A stretch of 50,256 nt of DNA from an uncultured Lachnospiraceae bacterium (GTDB lineage: Bacteria > Bacillota > Clostridia > Lachnospirales > Lachnospiraceae): the NCBI GenBank assembly GCA_947174495.1, contig CAMWJC010000016.1, positions 1-50,256 on the forward strand, given 5' to 3'. The position numbers and the translations under genes are program-made. Shown piece by piece: positions 8,659 to 18,147 of this stretch (the first letter of the stretch is position 1; the number at the start of each line of letters is the position of its first letter). The notes below the pieces were generated by a model, which worked only from the letters and a program-made list of their open reading frames with translations, was not told the DNA's origin and searched no databases.

Positions 8659-9186
8659 ATGGTGGTTAATATTGAAAAGCTTCTTTCAATGCCGGAATTC
8701 AAAGGTATGGATAAAGATGCCTTATCCGCAAAGCTTAAGGCTGTTGAAAATCTTATCAGGTCATACACCAATAATAATTTTCAAAACCGTACTATGAGGA
8801 TAGAGGCCCCTGTCATCAATGGAATGATTCAGGGGCATTGTCCTTATTTCAGAGTGGGTGACACAGTCCAGATATCACAGTCCAAAGTAAATGATGGGCT
8901 ACATGAGATCCTAGAGATTACCGACACGGCAATTAAGGTAGATGGTGAAATCTATGATTTCCCTTTCAATATTGTCACGAAGGTGATTTATCCACCCGAT
9001 GTTCAAAAAGGTGTGGTTGACCTGATGATATGGGAGAAGGACAACCGGAAAAAGGTTGGAATTAAATCTGAGGAACTTTCACGGCACTCAGTAACATATT
9101 ATGATCAGGATTCAAATAATCAGGTGATGGGATATCCGGTTTCCCTGCTTGGTTTTTTGAAGCCGTATGTGAAGCCAAGGTTCTGA
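8659..9186 (+). CDS. Head-tail connector protein
   Basis: Likely the adaptor ring attached below the portal (gp6/gp15-like). The N-terminal part is helical (IEKLLSMPEFKGM...KLKAVENLIRSYTNNNF). It is followed by an inserted beta-rich part and a C-terminal helix-containing segment ending in VSLLGFLKPYVKPRF, the usual end of these connectors. An in-frame GTG at 8650 exists, but the AGGCGG site fits the ATG at 8659. Its stop overlaps the next start by one base. Confidence 0.78.
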   Translation: MVVNIEKLLSMPEFKGMDKDALSAKLKAVENLIRSYTNNNFQNRTMRIEAPVINGMIQGHCPYFRVGDTVQISQSKVNDGLHEILEITDTAIKVDGEIYDFPFNIVTKVIYPPDVQKGVVDLMIWEKDNRKKVGIKSEELSRHSVTYYDQDSNNQVMGYPVSLLGFLKPYVKPRF

Positions 9187-9551
9187 TGGGAAATATTGGT
9201 GGAAACAAGTCGGCTGCTATTCAGATTAAGAATGTAGCACAGAATAAGATCGGTGAGCGTGAGCCGGATTATAAAGATGCACTTACGGACCTTGTAGGGT
9301 GGCTGGATTTATCAGCTGGCGATTCTAAGCATTTAAATTACAATGCAAAAATACAGGAATCAACCCATGTCTTTCTGTGTGATTATTTTGAACTGAAATA
9401 TAAGGTGGAAGGAAAACCGGACGTAAAGATAACACCTGAAAACAGCAGAATGATAGTCGATGGGGATATTTACGAAGTCATGTTGTATGATGATCCGATG
9501 GGTATGCATGAGCATCTTGAAATCTACCTGAAATATACAGGGGGCAGTTAA
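9186..9551 (+). CDS. Head closure / head-tail joining protein
   Basis: A 121-residue beta-rich protein in the slot of SPP1 gp16-like head closure proteins: after the connector and before the HK97 gp10-like protein. It has the short strand pattern and GDIYEVMLYDDPMGMHEHLEIYL end seen in that group. It would plug the head and provide the docking surface for the tail. The role comes mostly from gene order. Confidence 0.68.
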   Translation: MGNIGGNKSAAIQIKNVAQNKIGEREPDYKDALTDLVGWLDLSAGDSKHLNYNAKIQESTHVFLCDYFELKYKVEGKPDVKITPENSRMIVDGDIYEVMLYDDPMGMHEHLEIYLKYTGGS

Positions 9552-9552
9552 T

Positions 9553-9969
9553 ATGGCAGTAGAATTCCAGGATAACCGTATAGAGGTAAAGGCGGCTATA
9601 AGCGGTGCTGTGACTGCTTTTTTGTATGAAGCATGTGGAGAACTGGAAGCTCAGACCAAACGAAACTCGAAGGTAAAGACCGGCCAGACTAAAGGCTCCT
9701 ACGGATATGTTGTTGATGAGGCAGAGCTTACAGGATATGTAGGGTCGAATTATGATAATGCTGTCTGGGAAGAATTTGGAACTGGTGAGTATGCGCTAAA
9801 CGGTGATGGGAGAAAAGGCGGCTGGCGTTATGTAGACGCGGAAGGAAAAGGTCATTTTACCTATGGTAAAAGGCCACGCAGACCGCTTTTTAAGGCGTTT
9901 GCCGAATTAAGGGCAAAGATTATTGCAAAGGCTGAACAGATTATGAAAGAAAGGCTGGGATCAGAGTGA
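9553..9969 (+). CDS. HK97 gp10-like tail-completion protein
   Basis: A 138-residue protein with the characteristic core of the HK97 gp10 family. This consists of an N-terminal helix (GELEAQTKRNSKVKTGQTKGSY), a GYVGSNYDNAVWEEFGTG motif, and a final RPRRPLFKAFAELRAKI helix. It acts at the head-tail joining site or in tail completion. It overlaps the next gene by 4 bp. Confidence 0.85.
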   Translation: MAVEFQDNRIEVKAAISGAVTAFLYEACGELEAQTKRNSKVKTGQTKGSYGYVVDEAELTGYVGSNYDNAVWEEFGTGEYALNGDGRKGGWRYVDAEGKGHFTYGKRPRRPLFKAFAELRAKIIAKAEQIMKERLGSE

Positions 9970-10361
9970 GCATTGAAGCGCTTAGTATCATAAAAGATGC
10001 CATGGAAGGAATGAGATTGAATTATGCCTTTATGGAGTACATAGTCCAACCTGGCGAAACTTTACCCAAGACTTATTTTATCGGTGAGTACCAAGAATTG
10101 GAGTCTGTAAATGAAGACGGGGAAGAGGATACAATATTTATTCTGACTGGATTTTCACGGGAAAAGTGGATTCAGTTGGAAGAGGCAAAAGGAAAGATTA
10201 AGAAATACTTTCCAAAGACAACAGGGAAAACGGCTGTCACGGAATCGGGTTCAGTGATAGCTGTTTTTTATGCCAATAGTTTACCGTTCCCTGTAGAGGA
10301 CGATGAACTGAAAAAGATACAAATTAATTTAACAGTCAAGGAATGGAAGGTGGAAGAATGA
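9966..10361 (+). CDS. Tail terminator / tail-completion protein
   Basis: A 131-residue protein located between the gp10-like gene and the tail tube gene, where siphovirus tail terminators sit. It begins with a helix, then a central strand segment (KTYFIGEYQELESVNEDGEED) and a C-terminal EWKVEE strand, matching the alpha/beta fold of gpU/gp17-type proteins. The start is a GTG in a GTGA overlap with the previous stop. It overlaps the next gene as ATGA. The role is inferred from order. Confidence 0.66.
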   Translation: MSIEALSIIKDAMEGMRLNYAFMEYIVQPGETLPKTYFIGEYQELESVNEDGEEDTIFILTGFSREKWIQLEEAKGKIKKYFPKTTGKTAVTESGSVIAVFYANSLPFPVEDDELKKIQINLTVKEWKVEE

Positions 10362-11101
10362 GAAAATCAGGAATTAACAGTAATACCCCTAATGATTTTT
10401 TACTCGGGGCAGGCGTGGTATTTAAAAATTTTAAATACCTGTACAAGAAATATACTGGGGAGGAGCCCGAAGACGCAAAAGAAATCAAGCTCAGCCAGGT
10501 AAAGTCAAAAGCGTCCTTTATCGGCACAGAAAAAGGCTATGAGCCTGCAGTTGGTGATTTCGTTACCGGAGCATGGGACGATTCAGAAGAAAATGTGCTT
10601 GGTGCTACCAGTGGTGGAAATAAGCTTTCTATCGTGCCGGAGATCACGCCGATTGAAGTAGACGGTGCAGTTGTAGAAATTAAAGGCCTTAACCAGAAAA
10701 CAGGAGAGACCGGGACAATTGAAGTAAATCTTGCGCAGCATACGATGGAATCTCTTAAGCGTGCAATCGTGGGGAAAGAAGTCGATAGCCCGATTGCGGG
10801 ATACAAGCAGATTCAGACAAAATCACTCATTGAACTGTCTGATTATCTGGATAATATTGCTTACGTAGGCAGTATGACAGATGGAACAGAGGTCATTGTT
10901 ATCATGGAAAATGCAATCTGCTCATCGGGGCTTGAAATGGATACGAAAAACAAGGAAACATCTGTTGTGAAGACAGTATTCAAATCTACTGCTGATTTTA
11001 ACAGCGGAGTATATGATACACTGCCTGTTTACATTTTCTATCCGGACAAGACAGCACAGAAAGCAGCATCAAAGCAGATTTTGAAAATTGTTGAAGGGTA
11101 A
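10358..11101 (+). CDS. Major tail tube protein
   Basis: Structural subunit of the non-contractile tail tube. The 247-residue beta-rich sequence contains LLGAGVVFKNFKYLY at the N-terminus and GAWDDSEENVLGATSGGNKLSIVPEITPIEVDG, a segment typical of clostridial siphovirus tail proteins. The ATG at 10358 follows a GGTGG site; the ATG at 10343 lies inside the preceding gene with no site. It is followed by the tail assembly chaperone, as expected. Confidence 0.85.
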   Translation: MRKSGINSNTPNDFLLGAGVVFKNFKYLYKKYTGEEPEDAKEIKLSQVKSKASFIGTEKGYEPAVGDFVTGAWDDSEENVLGATSGGNKLSIVPEITPIEVDGAVVEIKGLNQKTGETGTIEVNLAQHTMESLKRAIVGKEVDSPIAGYKQIQTKSLIELSDYLDNIAYVGSMTDGTEVIVIMENAICSSGLEMDTKNKETSVVKTVFKSTADFNSGVYDTLPVYIFYPDKTAQKAASKQILKIVEG

Positions 11102-11112
11102 GGGCTAAGGAT

Positions 11113-11541
11113 ATGGGAAAAAAAGAAGTAGAAGGGACATTGCAAGAGACACCTGTATCAGAAAATCAGGAAGTGGAAGAAATCATTGAGCGTCCTTATA
11201 CACTGCGTAAACTAAAAGATCATGATTTATTCACGCTGCTTAAGATTTTAAAGAAAATCGGCATTAAGGATTGTAAGGAAGCATTCATTCAGGTGGCTTC
11301 CGGAGAAAAGACATTGAAGCAGATCGGAATTATGGCTTCTTTTGACATAGCAGATATCCTGATCGGGAATCTGGCAAAGGTTGAAGAGGAAACCTATGAA
11401 ATGTGGTCAGATATCTCAGGCATTCCGGTGGAAGAAATGAAAGATATGGAGTTCGGTACACTTCCGCTCATGATCATGGATACTTTTTCAGAGGCACGGA
11501 ATACAAGTTTTTTCAGGGTGCTCTCCAAATTTCTTTCGTAG
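11113..11541 (+). CDS. Tail assembly chaperone, short form (gpG-like)
   Basis: Chaperone that coats the tape measure during tail assembly. The short product has 142 residues, with an acidic N-terminus followed by helices (HDLFTLLKILKKIGIKDCKEAF). The 3' end overlaps a second reading frame at -1 that continues to 11870. A TTTTTTC slippery heptamer lies eight codons before the stop codon. This reproduces the G/GT arrangement of lambda-like tails, so both a short and an extended product are expected. Confidence 0.85.
   Translation: MGKKEVEGTLQETPVSENQEVEEIIERPYTLRKLKDHDLFTLLKILKKIGIKDCKEAFIQVASGEKTLKQIGIMASFDIADILIGNLAKVEEETYEMWSDISGIPVEEMKDMEFGTLPLMIMDTFSEARNTSFFRVLSKFLS
11508..11514 (+). promoter_or_regulatory. 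-1 programmed ribosomal frameshift site
   Basis: The heptamer T TTT TTC is in the correct X XXY YYZ register: the zero-frame codons are AGT TTT TTC. Slippage by one base keeps both Phe codons paired and continues as CAG GGT GCT in the -1 frame. Confidence 0.85.
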
Positions 11542-11870
11542 GTGAATTTGAATTCATGGACTTGCTGTATTCCAGATACGCAAGTCCTGCTGAATTCATG
11601 GGAACTTATATTGAGCAGGGCAGATTTGGAGAATTTGTAGCTAATATTCTTGAATTGGATATGAAGCAAAAAAAGGAAACCGCCCAAAAAGATGAAGATA
11701 ATAAACTGTGGCTGGCGTATATCCACAGTATGACGGATCAGTCATTCCAGAATTGGAAAAAAGGGCTGATGCAGAACCAGGAACCTGTATCCTATTCTAT
11801 GTCGGATAAACAGGTTGATGCAGTGAAACAGCAGACAAGGGGAATCTTGAATAAGTTTTCCCCTGTATAA
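11514..11870 (+). CDS. Tail assembly chaperone frameshift extension (gpT-like)
   Basis: This -1 frame segment of 118 codons has no ribosome site or convincing start of its own and is best read as the C-terminal half of a 252-residue frameshift fusion. It contains a helical region (FMDLLYSRYASPAEFMGTYIEQGRFGEFVANIL) followed by a charged tail. In the G/GT system the extended domain binds the tail tube protein. A terminator hairpin follows 11 nt after the stop. Confidence 0.82.
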   Translation, partial: QGALQISFVGEFEFMDLLYSRYASPAEFMGTYIEQGRFGEFVANILELDMKQKKETAQKDEDNKLWLAYIHSMTDQSFQNWKKGLMQNQEPVSYSMSDKQVDAVKQQTRGILNKFSPV

Positions 11871-11881
11871 TGAATGAGTAA

Positions 11882-11914
11882 AAGCACCGGTAAATTATTT
11901 ATCGGTGCTTTTTT
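11882..11914 (+). terminator. Terminator between tail chaperone and tape measure
   Basis: A 13-bp stem (11882-11894 with 11898-11910, one G-T wobble), a TTA loop and a run of T residues make a strong intrinsic terminator. Its place inside the late operon suggests partial termination to balance tail proteins, or an unseen antitermination system. Confidence 0.75.
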
Positions 11915-11985
11915 AAGACGTATATAAGGGAAGGGCTGGCTTAGGATCAGCTCTCTATTTATTTCATAGAGAAGGGATCTTCATA

Positions 11986-14826
11986 ATGGAACTGTTTAAG
12001 TTATTTGGAACAATAGCGGTTAAGAATACGGAAGCTAATAGTGCAATTGATGAAACAACTAACAAAGCACAATCTTTCTCTCAGAAGCTATCAGATAAAT
12101 TTACGGATATTGGATCAAAGGCTACAAAGCTGGGGACAAAAATGAGCCTTGGGCTTACTACGCCCCTAACTCTTATTGGGAAGAAAGCTGTTCAAGCCAC
12201 GATGGATTTTGAATCAGCTATGTCAGAGGTTGGTGCTATTTCCGGTGCTACAGGTGATGATTTGACAGCATTAAGGAATAAAGCAGAGGAAATGGGGAAG
12301 ACAACAAAGTTCTCTGCATCTGAGTCTGCTGAAGCCTTAAAATATATGGCTATGGCGGGCTGGAAGACCTCAGATATGCTTAACGGCTTAGAAGGGATTA
12401 TGAACCTTGCAGCAGCTTCCGGTGAAGATTTAGGAACCACATCTGATATTGTGACAGATGCACTTACTGCATTTGGGCTTACAGCAGCAGATAGTGGACA
12501 TTTTTCAGATGTATTAGCGGTAGCAGCATCAAATGCTAATACTGATGTAGGAAAAATGGGAGAAACCTTTAAATATGTTGCTCCGCTTGCTGGAACATTG
12601 GGATTTTCAGTGGAAGATATGGCTTTGGCAATAGGTCTAATGGGAGATGCCAGCATCAAATCAGGTCAAGCTGGAACATCACTTAGGGGAGCATTGACTA
12701 ATCTTGCAAATCCCACGGAACAAATGGCAAAAATGATGGTAAAGCTTGGGCTGGCTACGGAAGAAACTACACATGTTATTGATAATGGAAAACTCCAAAA
12801 AGCCCAAACTAAGGTTGAAAATAAGACCATTGATATGGAAAAAGCCCAGATTAAGTATAATGAGGCCGTTGCGAAATATGGGGCAAATTCATCACAGGCA
12901 GAGACAGCGGCATTAAACCTGGAAAAAGCGCAAAATAATTTAGAATCAGCCATTTATGATTTAACCGTAGCGCAAGAAGGGGAAGTCAAGGTATCGGGCA
13001 TTAATAACAATCTCCTTGTAGACAGTGAAGGAAATATGAAGTCATTTCGTGAAATCGTGACAACATTGCGCTCGGCTTTTTCAGGGTTGACAGAGGAGGA
13101 GAAGACACAAGCAGCAGCTACCATATTTGGAAAAGAAGCTATGTCTGGTATGCTTGCAATTATTAATGCTAGTGATGATGATTTTAACCATCTTGTCTCT
13201 GCAATAGATTCTGCTGATGGGGCAGCAAAAGAAATGGCAGACACCATGAATGATAATCTGGCAGGTCAGATTACGTTGCTAAAGTCACAATTAGAAGCCT
13301 TGGCTATACAGTTTGTTACACTTGTTATGCCATATTTAAGGCAGGCAGTTGATTGGATTTCTAAAGTTTGTGATTGGATAGCGGGGTTAGATGATGGGAC
13401 AAAGAAAATGATTATGGTTGTAGGAGCAGCTCTTGCAGCGGCTGGTCCTGTACTAATCTTTTTTGGAAAAGTATCCAGTGGAATAGGTGAGATCATCAGA
13501 GTCGGCGGTTTATTGATTGGTGGCATTGGAAAACTGTCACCCGCTATATCCGGGGTAATGGGAATAGGAAGTAAACTGATTGGTGGCATAGGTGGACTGA
13601 TTGGAAAGGTTACTGGCAGTAGTGGGCTTGTAGTAGCTATAGGGAAGATAATTGGAGTAATCGTTGGGAATGCAGGGTTGATTGCTGTGATTGGCTTGGC
13701 TATTGCAGCAGGCGTCCTGATCTACAAAAACTGGGATGAAATTAAGGAATGGGCTGGGAAAGCTTGGGGAAAAATTACGGAAATAGTCGGCGGAGCAGTT
13801 GACGGAATTAGAAATTTATTTTCAAAAATTATTGATTTTGTGAAAAATAACTGGCAGGGTCTGGCTCTGCTCTTAGTAAACCCGTTTGCTGGAGGATTTA
13901 AGCTGCTTTATGACAATTGTGAGTCCTTTCGAAATTTTGTTGATAATTTCCTTGGAAAGTTGAAAGAAGGTTTTCATAATTTTGCTTCCAACATTTCCGA
14001 AAAAGCAGGGGAATTGAAGGATAAGGTGGTTAACAAGGCAAAGGAACTGAAAGACGGAGCTGTTGAAAAGTTTCAAGAGCTGAAAGAGAAAGCTGCTGAA
14101 AAAATTGAGAATCTTAAAGAAAGCGCTTCAAATAAGTTTAATCAGCTTAAAGAAATTGCAACTGAAAAGGTAAACAGCCTGAAGGAAAAGGCGGTATCAA
14201 AATTCCAGGAATTAAGGGACAAGGCATCTGAAAAAATTGATTCATTGAAAGAAAAAGGAATGGCCGGATTTGAAGCTTTAAAGTCAGGAGCACTTCAAAA
14301 GTTTGATGGCCTAAAATCCGGTGTAACTGAAAAATTAGACGCAATAAAGAGTTTTGTTTCAAATACTGTTCAAAAATTGAAAGACTTTTTTAAGTTTGAT
14401 TGGAGCCTTCCTAAGATTAAACTGCCACATTTTAGTATGGAAGGAAGCTTTTCATTGAATCCGCCATCTATACCGCATATAGGCGTTGAATGGTATAAGA
14501 AAGCAATGGACAATCCTCTTGTTATGGATAAGCCTACAGCATTTGGAATCAATGCATCTGGCCAGATCATGGCAGGCGGGGAAGCAGGAAGCGAAGTGGT
14601 AAGCGGAACACAGACGCTGATGAGCATGATTTCGGCAGCAGTAGCAGAAAATAATGATCAGTTATATGAGGTGATGAATAAGCTTTATAATTTACTGGTT
14701 GAATATCTTCCTACATTTGCCAATATGCAAATGGTCCTTGATTCTGGTGTACTGGTGGGAGAACTTGCACAGCCAATGAATGAAGAACTTGGAAGAATCA
14801 CACATATGAGGGGGAGGCGGAATTGA
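11986..14826 (+). CDS. Tail tape measure protein (TP901 family)
   Basis: Sets tail length and helps DNA pass into the cell. Residues ~70-300 match the conserved TP901 core (MDFESAMSEVGAISGATGDD, SASESAEALKYMAMAGW, AASNANTDVGKMGETFKYVAPL). Gly-rich hydrophobic segments at ~475-580 could insert in the membrane. A Lys/Glu-rich 11-residue repeat region at ~665-800 (LKEKA.EKF type) predicts long amphipathic helices. By the rough rule of 1.5 angstrom per residue, 946 residues suggest a tail around 140 nm. The GAAGGGAT site precedes the ATG at 11986. Confidence 0.93.
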   Translation: MELFKLFGTIAVKNTEANSAIDETTNKAQSFSQKLSDKFTDIGSKATKLGTKMSLGLTTPLTLIGKKAVQATMDFESAMSEVGAISGATGDDLTALRNKAEEMGKTTKFSASESAEALKYMAMAGWKTSDMLNGLEGIMNLAAASGEDLGTTSDIVTDALTAFGLTAADSGHFSDVLAVAASNANTDVGKMGETFKYVAPLAGTLGFSVEDMALAIGLMGDASIKSGQAGTSLRGALTNLANPTEQMAKMMVKLGLATEETTHVIDNGKLQKAQTKVENKTIDMEKAQIKYNEAVAKYGANSSQAETAALNLEKAQNNLESAIYDLTVAQEGEVKVSGINNNLLVDSEGNMKSFREIVTTLRSAFSGLTEEEKTQAAATIFGKEAMSGMLAIINASDDDFNHLVSAIDSADGAAKEMADTMNDNLAGQITLLKSQLEALAIQFVTLVMPYLRQAVDWISKVCDWIAGLDDGTKKMIMVVGAALAAAGPVLIFFGKVSSGIGEIIRVGGLLIGGIGKLSPAISGVMGIGSKLIGGIGGLIGKVTGSSGLVVAIGKIIGVIVGNAGLIAVIGLAIAAGVLIYKNWDEIKEWAGKAWGKITEIVGGAVDGIRNLFSKIIDFVKNNWQGLALLLVNPFAGGFKLLYDNCESFRNFVDNFLGKLKEGFHNFASNISEKAGELKDKVVNKAKELKDGAVEKFQELKEKAAEKIENLKESASNKFNQLKEIATEKVNSLKEKAVSKFQELRDKASEKIDSLKEKGMAGFEALKSGALQKFDGLKSGVTEKLDAIKSFVSNTVQKLKDFFKFDWSLPKIKLPHFSMEGSFSLNPPSIPHIGVEWYKKAMDNPLVMDKPTAFGINASGQIMAGGEAGSEVVSGTQTLMSMISAAVAENNDQLYEVMNKLYNLLVEYLPTFANMQMVLDSGVLVGELAQPMNEELGRITHMRGRRN

Positions 14827-15455
14827 TGATGCATGGTGCAATATTCGGAAATAAGCGCTCAAAAGAAGATTATGGAGCTGTCATGAACTATGCACGGATA
14901 ACACCGCCTTTCGTAAAGGAAAATTATGTAGATATTGCCGGCGGTGACTCCTCCATAGATTTAACAGAAGCAGTTGGCGGTGTAGTGTTTGATGATGGGA
15001 AGATCAGTTTTAAGTTCACATTATTTGATGTGGAACATAAAGAAAAAATGAAAAATGACCTGCATGGGAAAAGACTGAAAATATATTTGGAAAGGGAACC
15101 AGAATTTTATTATGAAGGAAGGATTTCAGTCACAAGCGAAAACCAGAAGGGGAATATCTATGAGTTGTGCATTGATGCAAGGGTAAGTCCTTATAAAATG
15201 GAAGATCAGATTACAATCCATGATGAAGAGGTGAAAGCAGCAAAGGATATCATTATATCAAATGAAAGAATGCCGGCTATGCCGGTAATTACAATTAGAG
15301 GAAATATCAATATAAGTTATGATGGTATTAGTTTTTCCCTGAAAACAGGCATTTATGAGATACCAGAAATTACGTTCCGGGAAGGAATTAACAGGTTAAA
15401 GGTATCCGGGAATGGAAGTATCCGGATTGAATACAGAAAGGGGAGATTGATTTGA
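14826..15455 (+). CDS. Distal tail protein (Dit-like)
   Basis: Forms the hub ring at the tail tip that connects tube, baseplate and receptor-binding proteins. The gene lies between the tape measure and Tal, and the product is beta-rich with the phage tail component N-terminal pattern (YARITPPFVKENYVDIAGGDSSIDLTEA) and a C-terminal jelly-roll-like half. The ATG at 14826 overlaps the tape measure stop and lies 5 nt after a GGGGGAGGCGG site. The upstream in-frame TTG and the ATG at 14829 are less likely. Confidence 0.82.
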   Translation: MMHGAIFGNKRSKEDYGAVMNYARITPPFVKENYVDIAGGDSSIDLTEAVGGVVFDDGKISFKFTLFDVEHKEKMKNDLHGKRLKIYLEREPEFYYEGRISVTSENQKGNIYELCIDARVSPYKMEDQITIHDEEVKAAKDIIISNERMPAMPVITIRGNINISYDGISFSLKTGIYEIPEITFREGINRLKVSGNGSIRIEYRKGRLI

Positions 15456-17329
15456 TAATCATTAAAAATGGTGAAAGGCAGATCTATCACCCTCAGAACC
15501 CTAATTTGAAACTGATCAGTCCTAAACTTACCCTTGAAGACAACGCAGCCGGAAGCCTCACATTCAAGATATATGATAGCAATTTGAATTACAGTACTAT
15601 CAGAAAACTTTATCCGGTTGTGTCAGTGGTAAGAGATGATGAAACTTTGTTTAAAGGAAGAGTAATCTCTGATAAGAAAGATTTTTACAATGGAAAATCG
15701 GTGGAAGTGGAGGGAAAGCTTGCCTTTTTCAATGATTCTTATATGGAGCCCTTTTCCTTTGCTGGAAGTCCTGTAGATTTGTTTAAGATGATTGTAGAAA
15801 ATCATAACTCACAGGTGATGGAATGGCAGCAGTTCAAGGTCGGGAAGGTGACGGTAGTTGATCCGAATGATTATATCGTAAGGAGCAGTGAAAACGTCAT
15901 TAATTCGTGGAACGCTTTAAAAGAGAAATGCTTTAAATCTTCTTTAGGCGGTCATATTAGGATACGCTATGAAGCTGATGGGGACTACATTGACTGGCTG
16001 GCCGATTATGAAATGGTATCGAGACAGAGCATTGAGTTTGCCAAAAATATGATTGATATGTCCTTGGAAGTAGATGCCACGGAAACTTATACAGCGATCA
16101 GGCCAGTCGGGGCAGAGGTAGACGGTTTTAAGGTTGATATTTCGTCAGTGAATGACGGGAAAACCTACCTTGTTAATGAGGAAAAGGCTGCGGAATATGG
16201 GATTATTTTCGCACCGGAAAACGAATCTACATGGGAAGACGTAACATTGCCACAAAACCTTCTTAAAAAGGCAAGAGACAAGCTGTTCGGTTCCTTCATT
16301 ACTTTGAATGAGACTTATGAGATTAAAGCGGTTGACCTGCATCTGACAGATGAAAAAATAGAAGCTTTGAATATTTGTGAGTATGTACCGGTGATCAGCA
16401 GACCGCACGGGATAAATGGAAATTATCTGCTAAGTAAAGCGGATATTAGCATCACGGAGCCTCAAAACTCAGTTTTTTATCTTGGGTCCAGTAAAAGAGT
16501 ATTCAGTGATATGAATGGTGGCGGAACAACTGTTGTTACCGTACCAAGAAATATTAGTTCCTTTGAAAATGATGCCGGGTACATTTCGGAAGAAAAGACA
16601 GAAGAAATCCTTTCTGACTATACCAAGACAGAAGATGTAGAAGAGATAGTCAGCCAAGCAGTATCACAGATACCAAGTGGGAAGAATGGTCTTTCTGCTT
16701 ATGAGATTGCTGTGATTTATGGTTTTAATGGTACAGAAGCAGAATGGCTTGATTCCCTTAAGGGGGAAAATGGAGATTCCGGCATTACGCCGACAATTGG
16801 CGAAAATGGGAATTGGTTCATTGGTGAAACGGATACAGGGATACCCTGTAAAGGTGAAGATGGATCTGCTCCAACCATTGAGATAGGTACTGTGACAACT
16901 GGTGATCCGGGAACACAGGCAACGGTAGAAGCAAAAGCAAGCGATTCTGATTCGGGAAATGTAATTTTTCTTGATTTTGTGATACCAAGAGGTGAAAAAG
17001 GAGATCCGGGAAGTTCCGGAGGAAGTGGCAGCGAGAATTCTGAAACTGACCAATCTATTTTAAGTAAACTAAATGAAATATCAGATAGGGTAGGTGGATT
17101 TTCGTTTGGTTATACAGAAGATGGTAAGCCAGGATTTAAAGAACCCGGCAGTGAAATTTTTAAACCATTTGGTTCAGAAAGTATGGAGGAAGAAATGTAT
17201 AAAATAGCAACAAATATTCAGTTATATATGCAACCATTAATTTCTAATGTTGTTGCAGTAGAGGAAGAAATAAATCCTGTTATTGCAGAAGGTGTACAAA
17301 TTGAAGCAATAAGTGCAGAAATTTTATAA
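15452..17329 (+). CDS. Tail-associated protein (Tal / gp37-like) with collagen-like tail
   Basis: The N-terminal ~350 residues match the hub/endopeptidase-tail family of Gram-positive siphoviruses (LTLEDNAAGSLTFKIYDSN; SYMEPFSF; PVGAEVDG). Around residues 405-530 are fibre modules: an AYEIAVIYGFNGTEAEWLDSLKG unit, a GENGNWFIGETDTG unit and short collagen-like Gly-X-Y stretches (RGEKGDPGSSGG). The last ~50 residues are AT-rich and resemble the next gene in composition, suggesting a recombination junction. The start is a TTG after GGGGAG, overlapping the previous gene by 4 bp. Confidence 0.82.
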   Translation: MIIIKNGERQIYHPQNPNLKLISPKLTLEDNAAGSLTFKIYDSNLNYSTIRKLYPVVSVVRDDETLFKGRVISDKKDFYNGKSVEVEGKLAFFNDSYMEPFSFAGSPVDLFKMIVENHNSQVMEWQQFKVGKVTVVDPNDYIVRSSENVINSWNALKEKCFKSSLGGHIRIRYEADGDYIDWLADYEMVSRQSIEFAKNMIDMSLEVDATETYTAIRPVGAEVDGFKVDISSVNDGKTYLVNEEKAAEYGIIFAPENESTWEDVTLPQNLLKKARDKLFGSFITLNETYEIKAVDLHLTDEKIEALNICEYVPVISRPHGINGNYLLSKADISITEPQNSVFYLGSSKRVFSDMNGGGTTVVTVPRNISSFENDAGYISEEKTEEILSDYTKTEDVEEIVSQAVSQIPSGKNGLSAYEIAVIYGFNGTEAEWLDSLKGENGDSGITPTIGENGNWFIGETDTGIPCKGEDGSAPTIEIGTVTTGDPGTQATVEAKASDSDSGNVIFLDFVIPRGEKGDPGSSGGSGSENSETDQSILSKLNEISDRVGGFSFGYTEDGKPGFKEPGSEIFKPFGSESMEEEMYKIATNIQLYMQPLISNVVAVEEEINPVIAEGVQIEAISAEIL

Positions 17330-17343
17330 AGGGGATAAAAGAA

Positions 17344-18147
17344 ATGTTTAAAGAAAAATTATATTCTGGAACATTCACAAAAGCTTCAGCAACAAAAGCA
17401 GTTACAAGAGTTCCAGAAACAACAACAGTTACAACTAATATAGAAAAAACAAATATAGTATGTAATGCTCTGTTAGATTTTTTGACAGAATGTGGGGCTG
17501 ATGTAAGTTATGAAGAGGAAAGTCTAATTATTTATATATGTGGACTTCCTGTAATTTTTTATTTTCAAGGTAGTTATATGTATTACTCAAATATCTATGT
17601 TGGGGGGTGTACGATTGTAACTGGAAGTTCTACAAATACAGTTATTTTTAATAGTAGTGGGGAATACAAATTTAAGTTAACATTAATTGGAGAACCCACA
17701 GGATTCTTTTCAATTTTAATATCAAATATGAATTTAACATATACTGCTTCAGCTAATCAGCTTTATTTTGTAAATCTTGAAAATATTTTAGAAAACCAAC
17801 AATATGCTGGAATAAATTCAGGAACAAGCTCCAGTGCGTTTTACGTTTTTAAGAAAACCCCAATTTTATCTATGAATCCAAGTAATTCAAATACAATCAC
17901 ATTATTTGGTTCGGGTTATACTATGTCTGAAAATGAAAAAAATGTTTTGGGAAATCAAGGAAAATATCCTTTAATTCAAAAATTTACAGGTCCTTATAAA
18001 CTTTTGAATTGCTATGAATTTATAAAAACGAATGAAATAAATAATAATTCAACGGCAAATCAAAATGGAGGAACATTTTATAAAATTGATAATAAAATTT
18101 ATATGACAAATTCAAGTTATGCATTGGTTGAATGCGTAACACCATAA
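17344..18147 (+). CDS. Putative receptor-binding/tail protein, recently acquired
   Basis: A 267-residue protein not assigned to any family. It is rich in Thr, Ser, Asn, Tyr and Phe with alternating short strands, like fibre-tip or carbohydrate-binding beta sandwiches. Its codon use is strongly AT-rich (AAT, AAA, ATA, TTT) compared with both flanking tail genes. It lies between Tal and a BppU-like protein, the usual slot for host-range determinants. It probably binds a cell-surface receptor; that is an inference from place and composition. Confidence 0.6.
   Translation: MFKEKLYSGTFTKASATKAVTRVPETTTVTTNIEKTNIVCNALLDFLTECGADVSYEEESLIIYICGLPVIFYFQGSYMYYSNIYVGGCTIVTGSSTNTVIFNSSGEYKFKLTLIGEPTGFFSILISNMNLTYTASANQLYFVNLENILENQQYAGINSGTSSSAFYVFKKTPILSMNPSNSNTITLFGSGYTMSENEKNVLGNQGKYPLIQKFTGPYKLLNCYEFIKTNEINNNSTANQNGGTFYKIDNKIYMTNSSYALVECVTP

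Noticed and set aside
11403-11513. Independent start for the second tail-chaperone frame at 11403
   Set aside because: No ribosome site, and translation before the slippery site looks random; the frame is explained by frameshifting.
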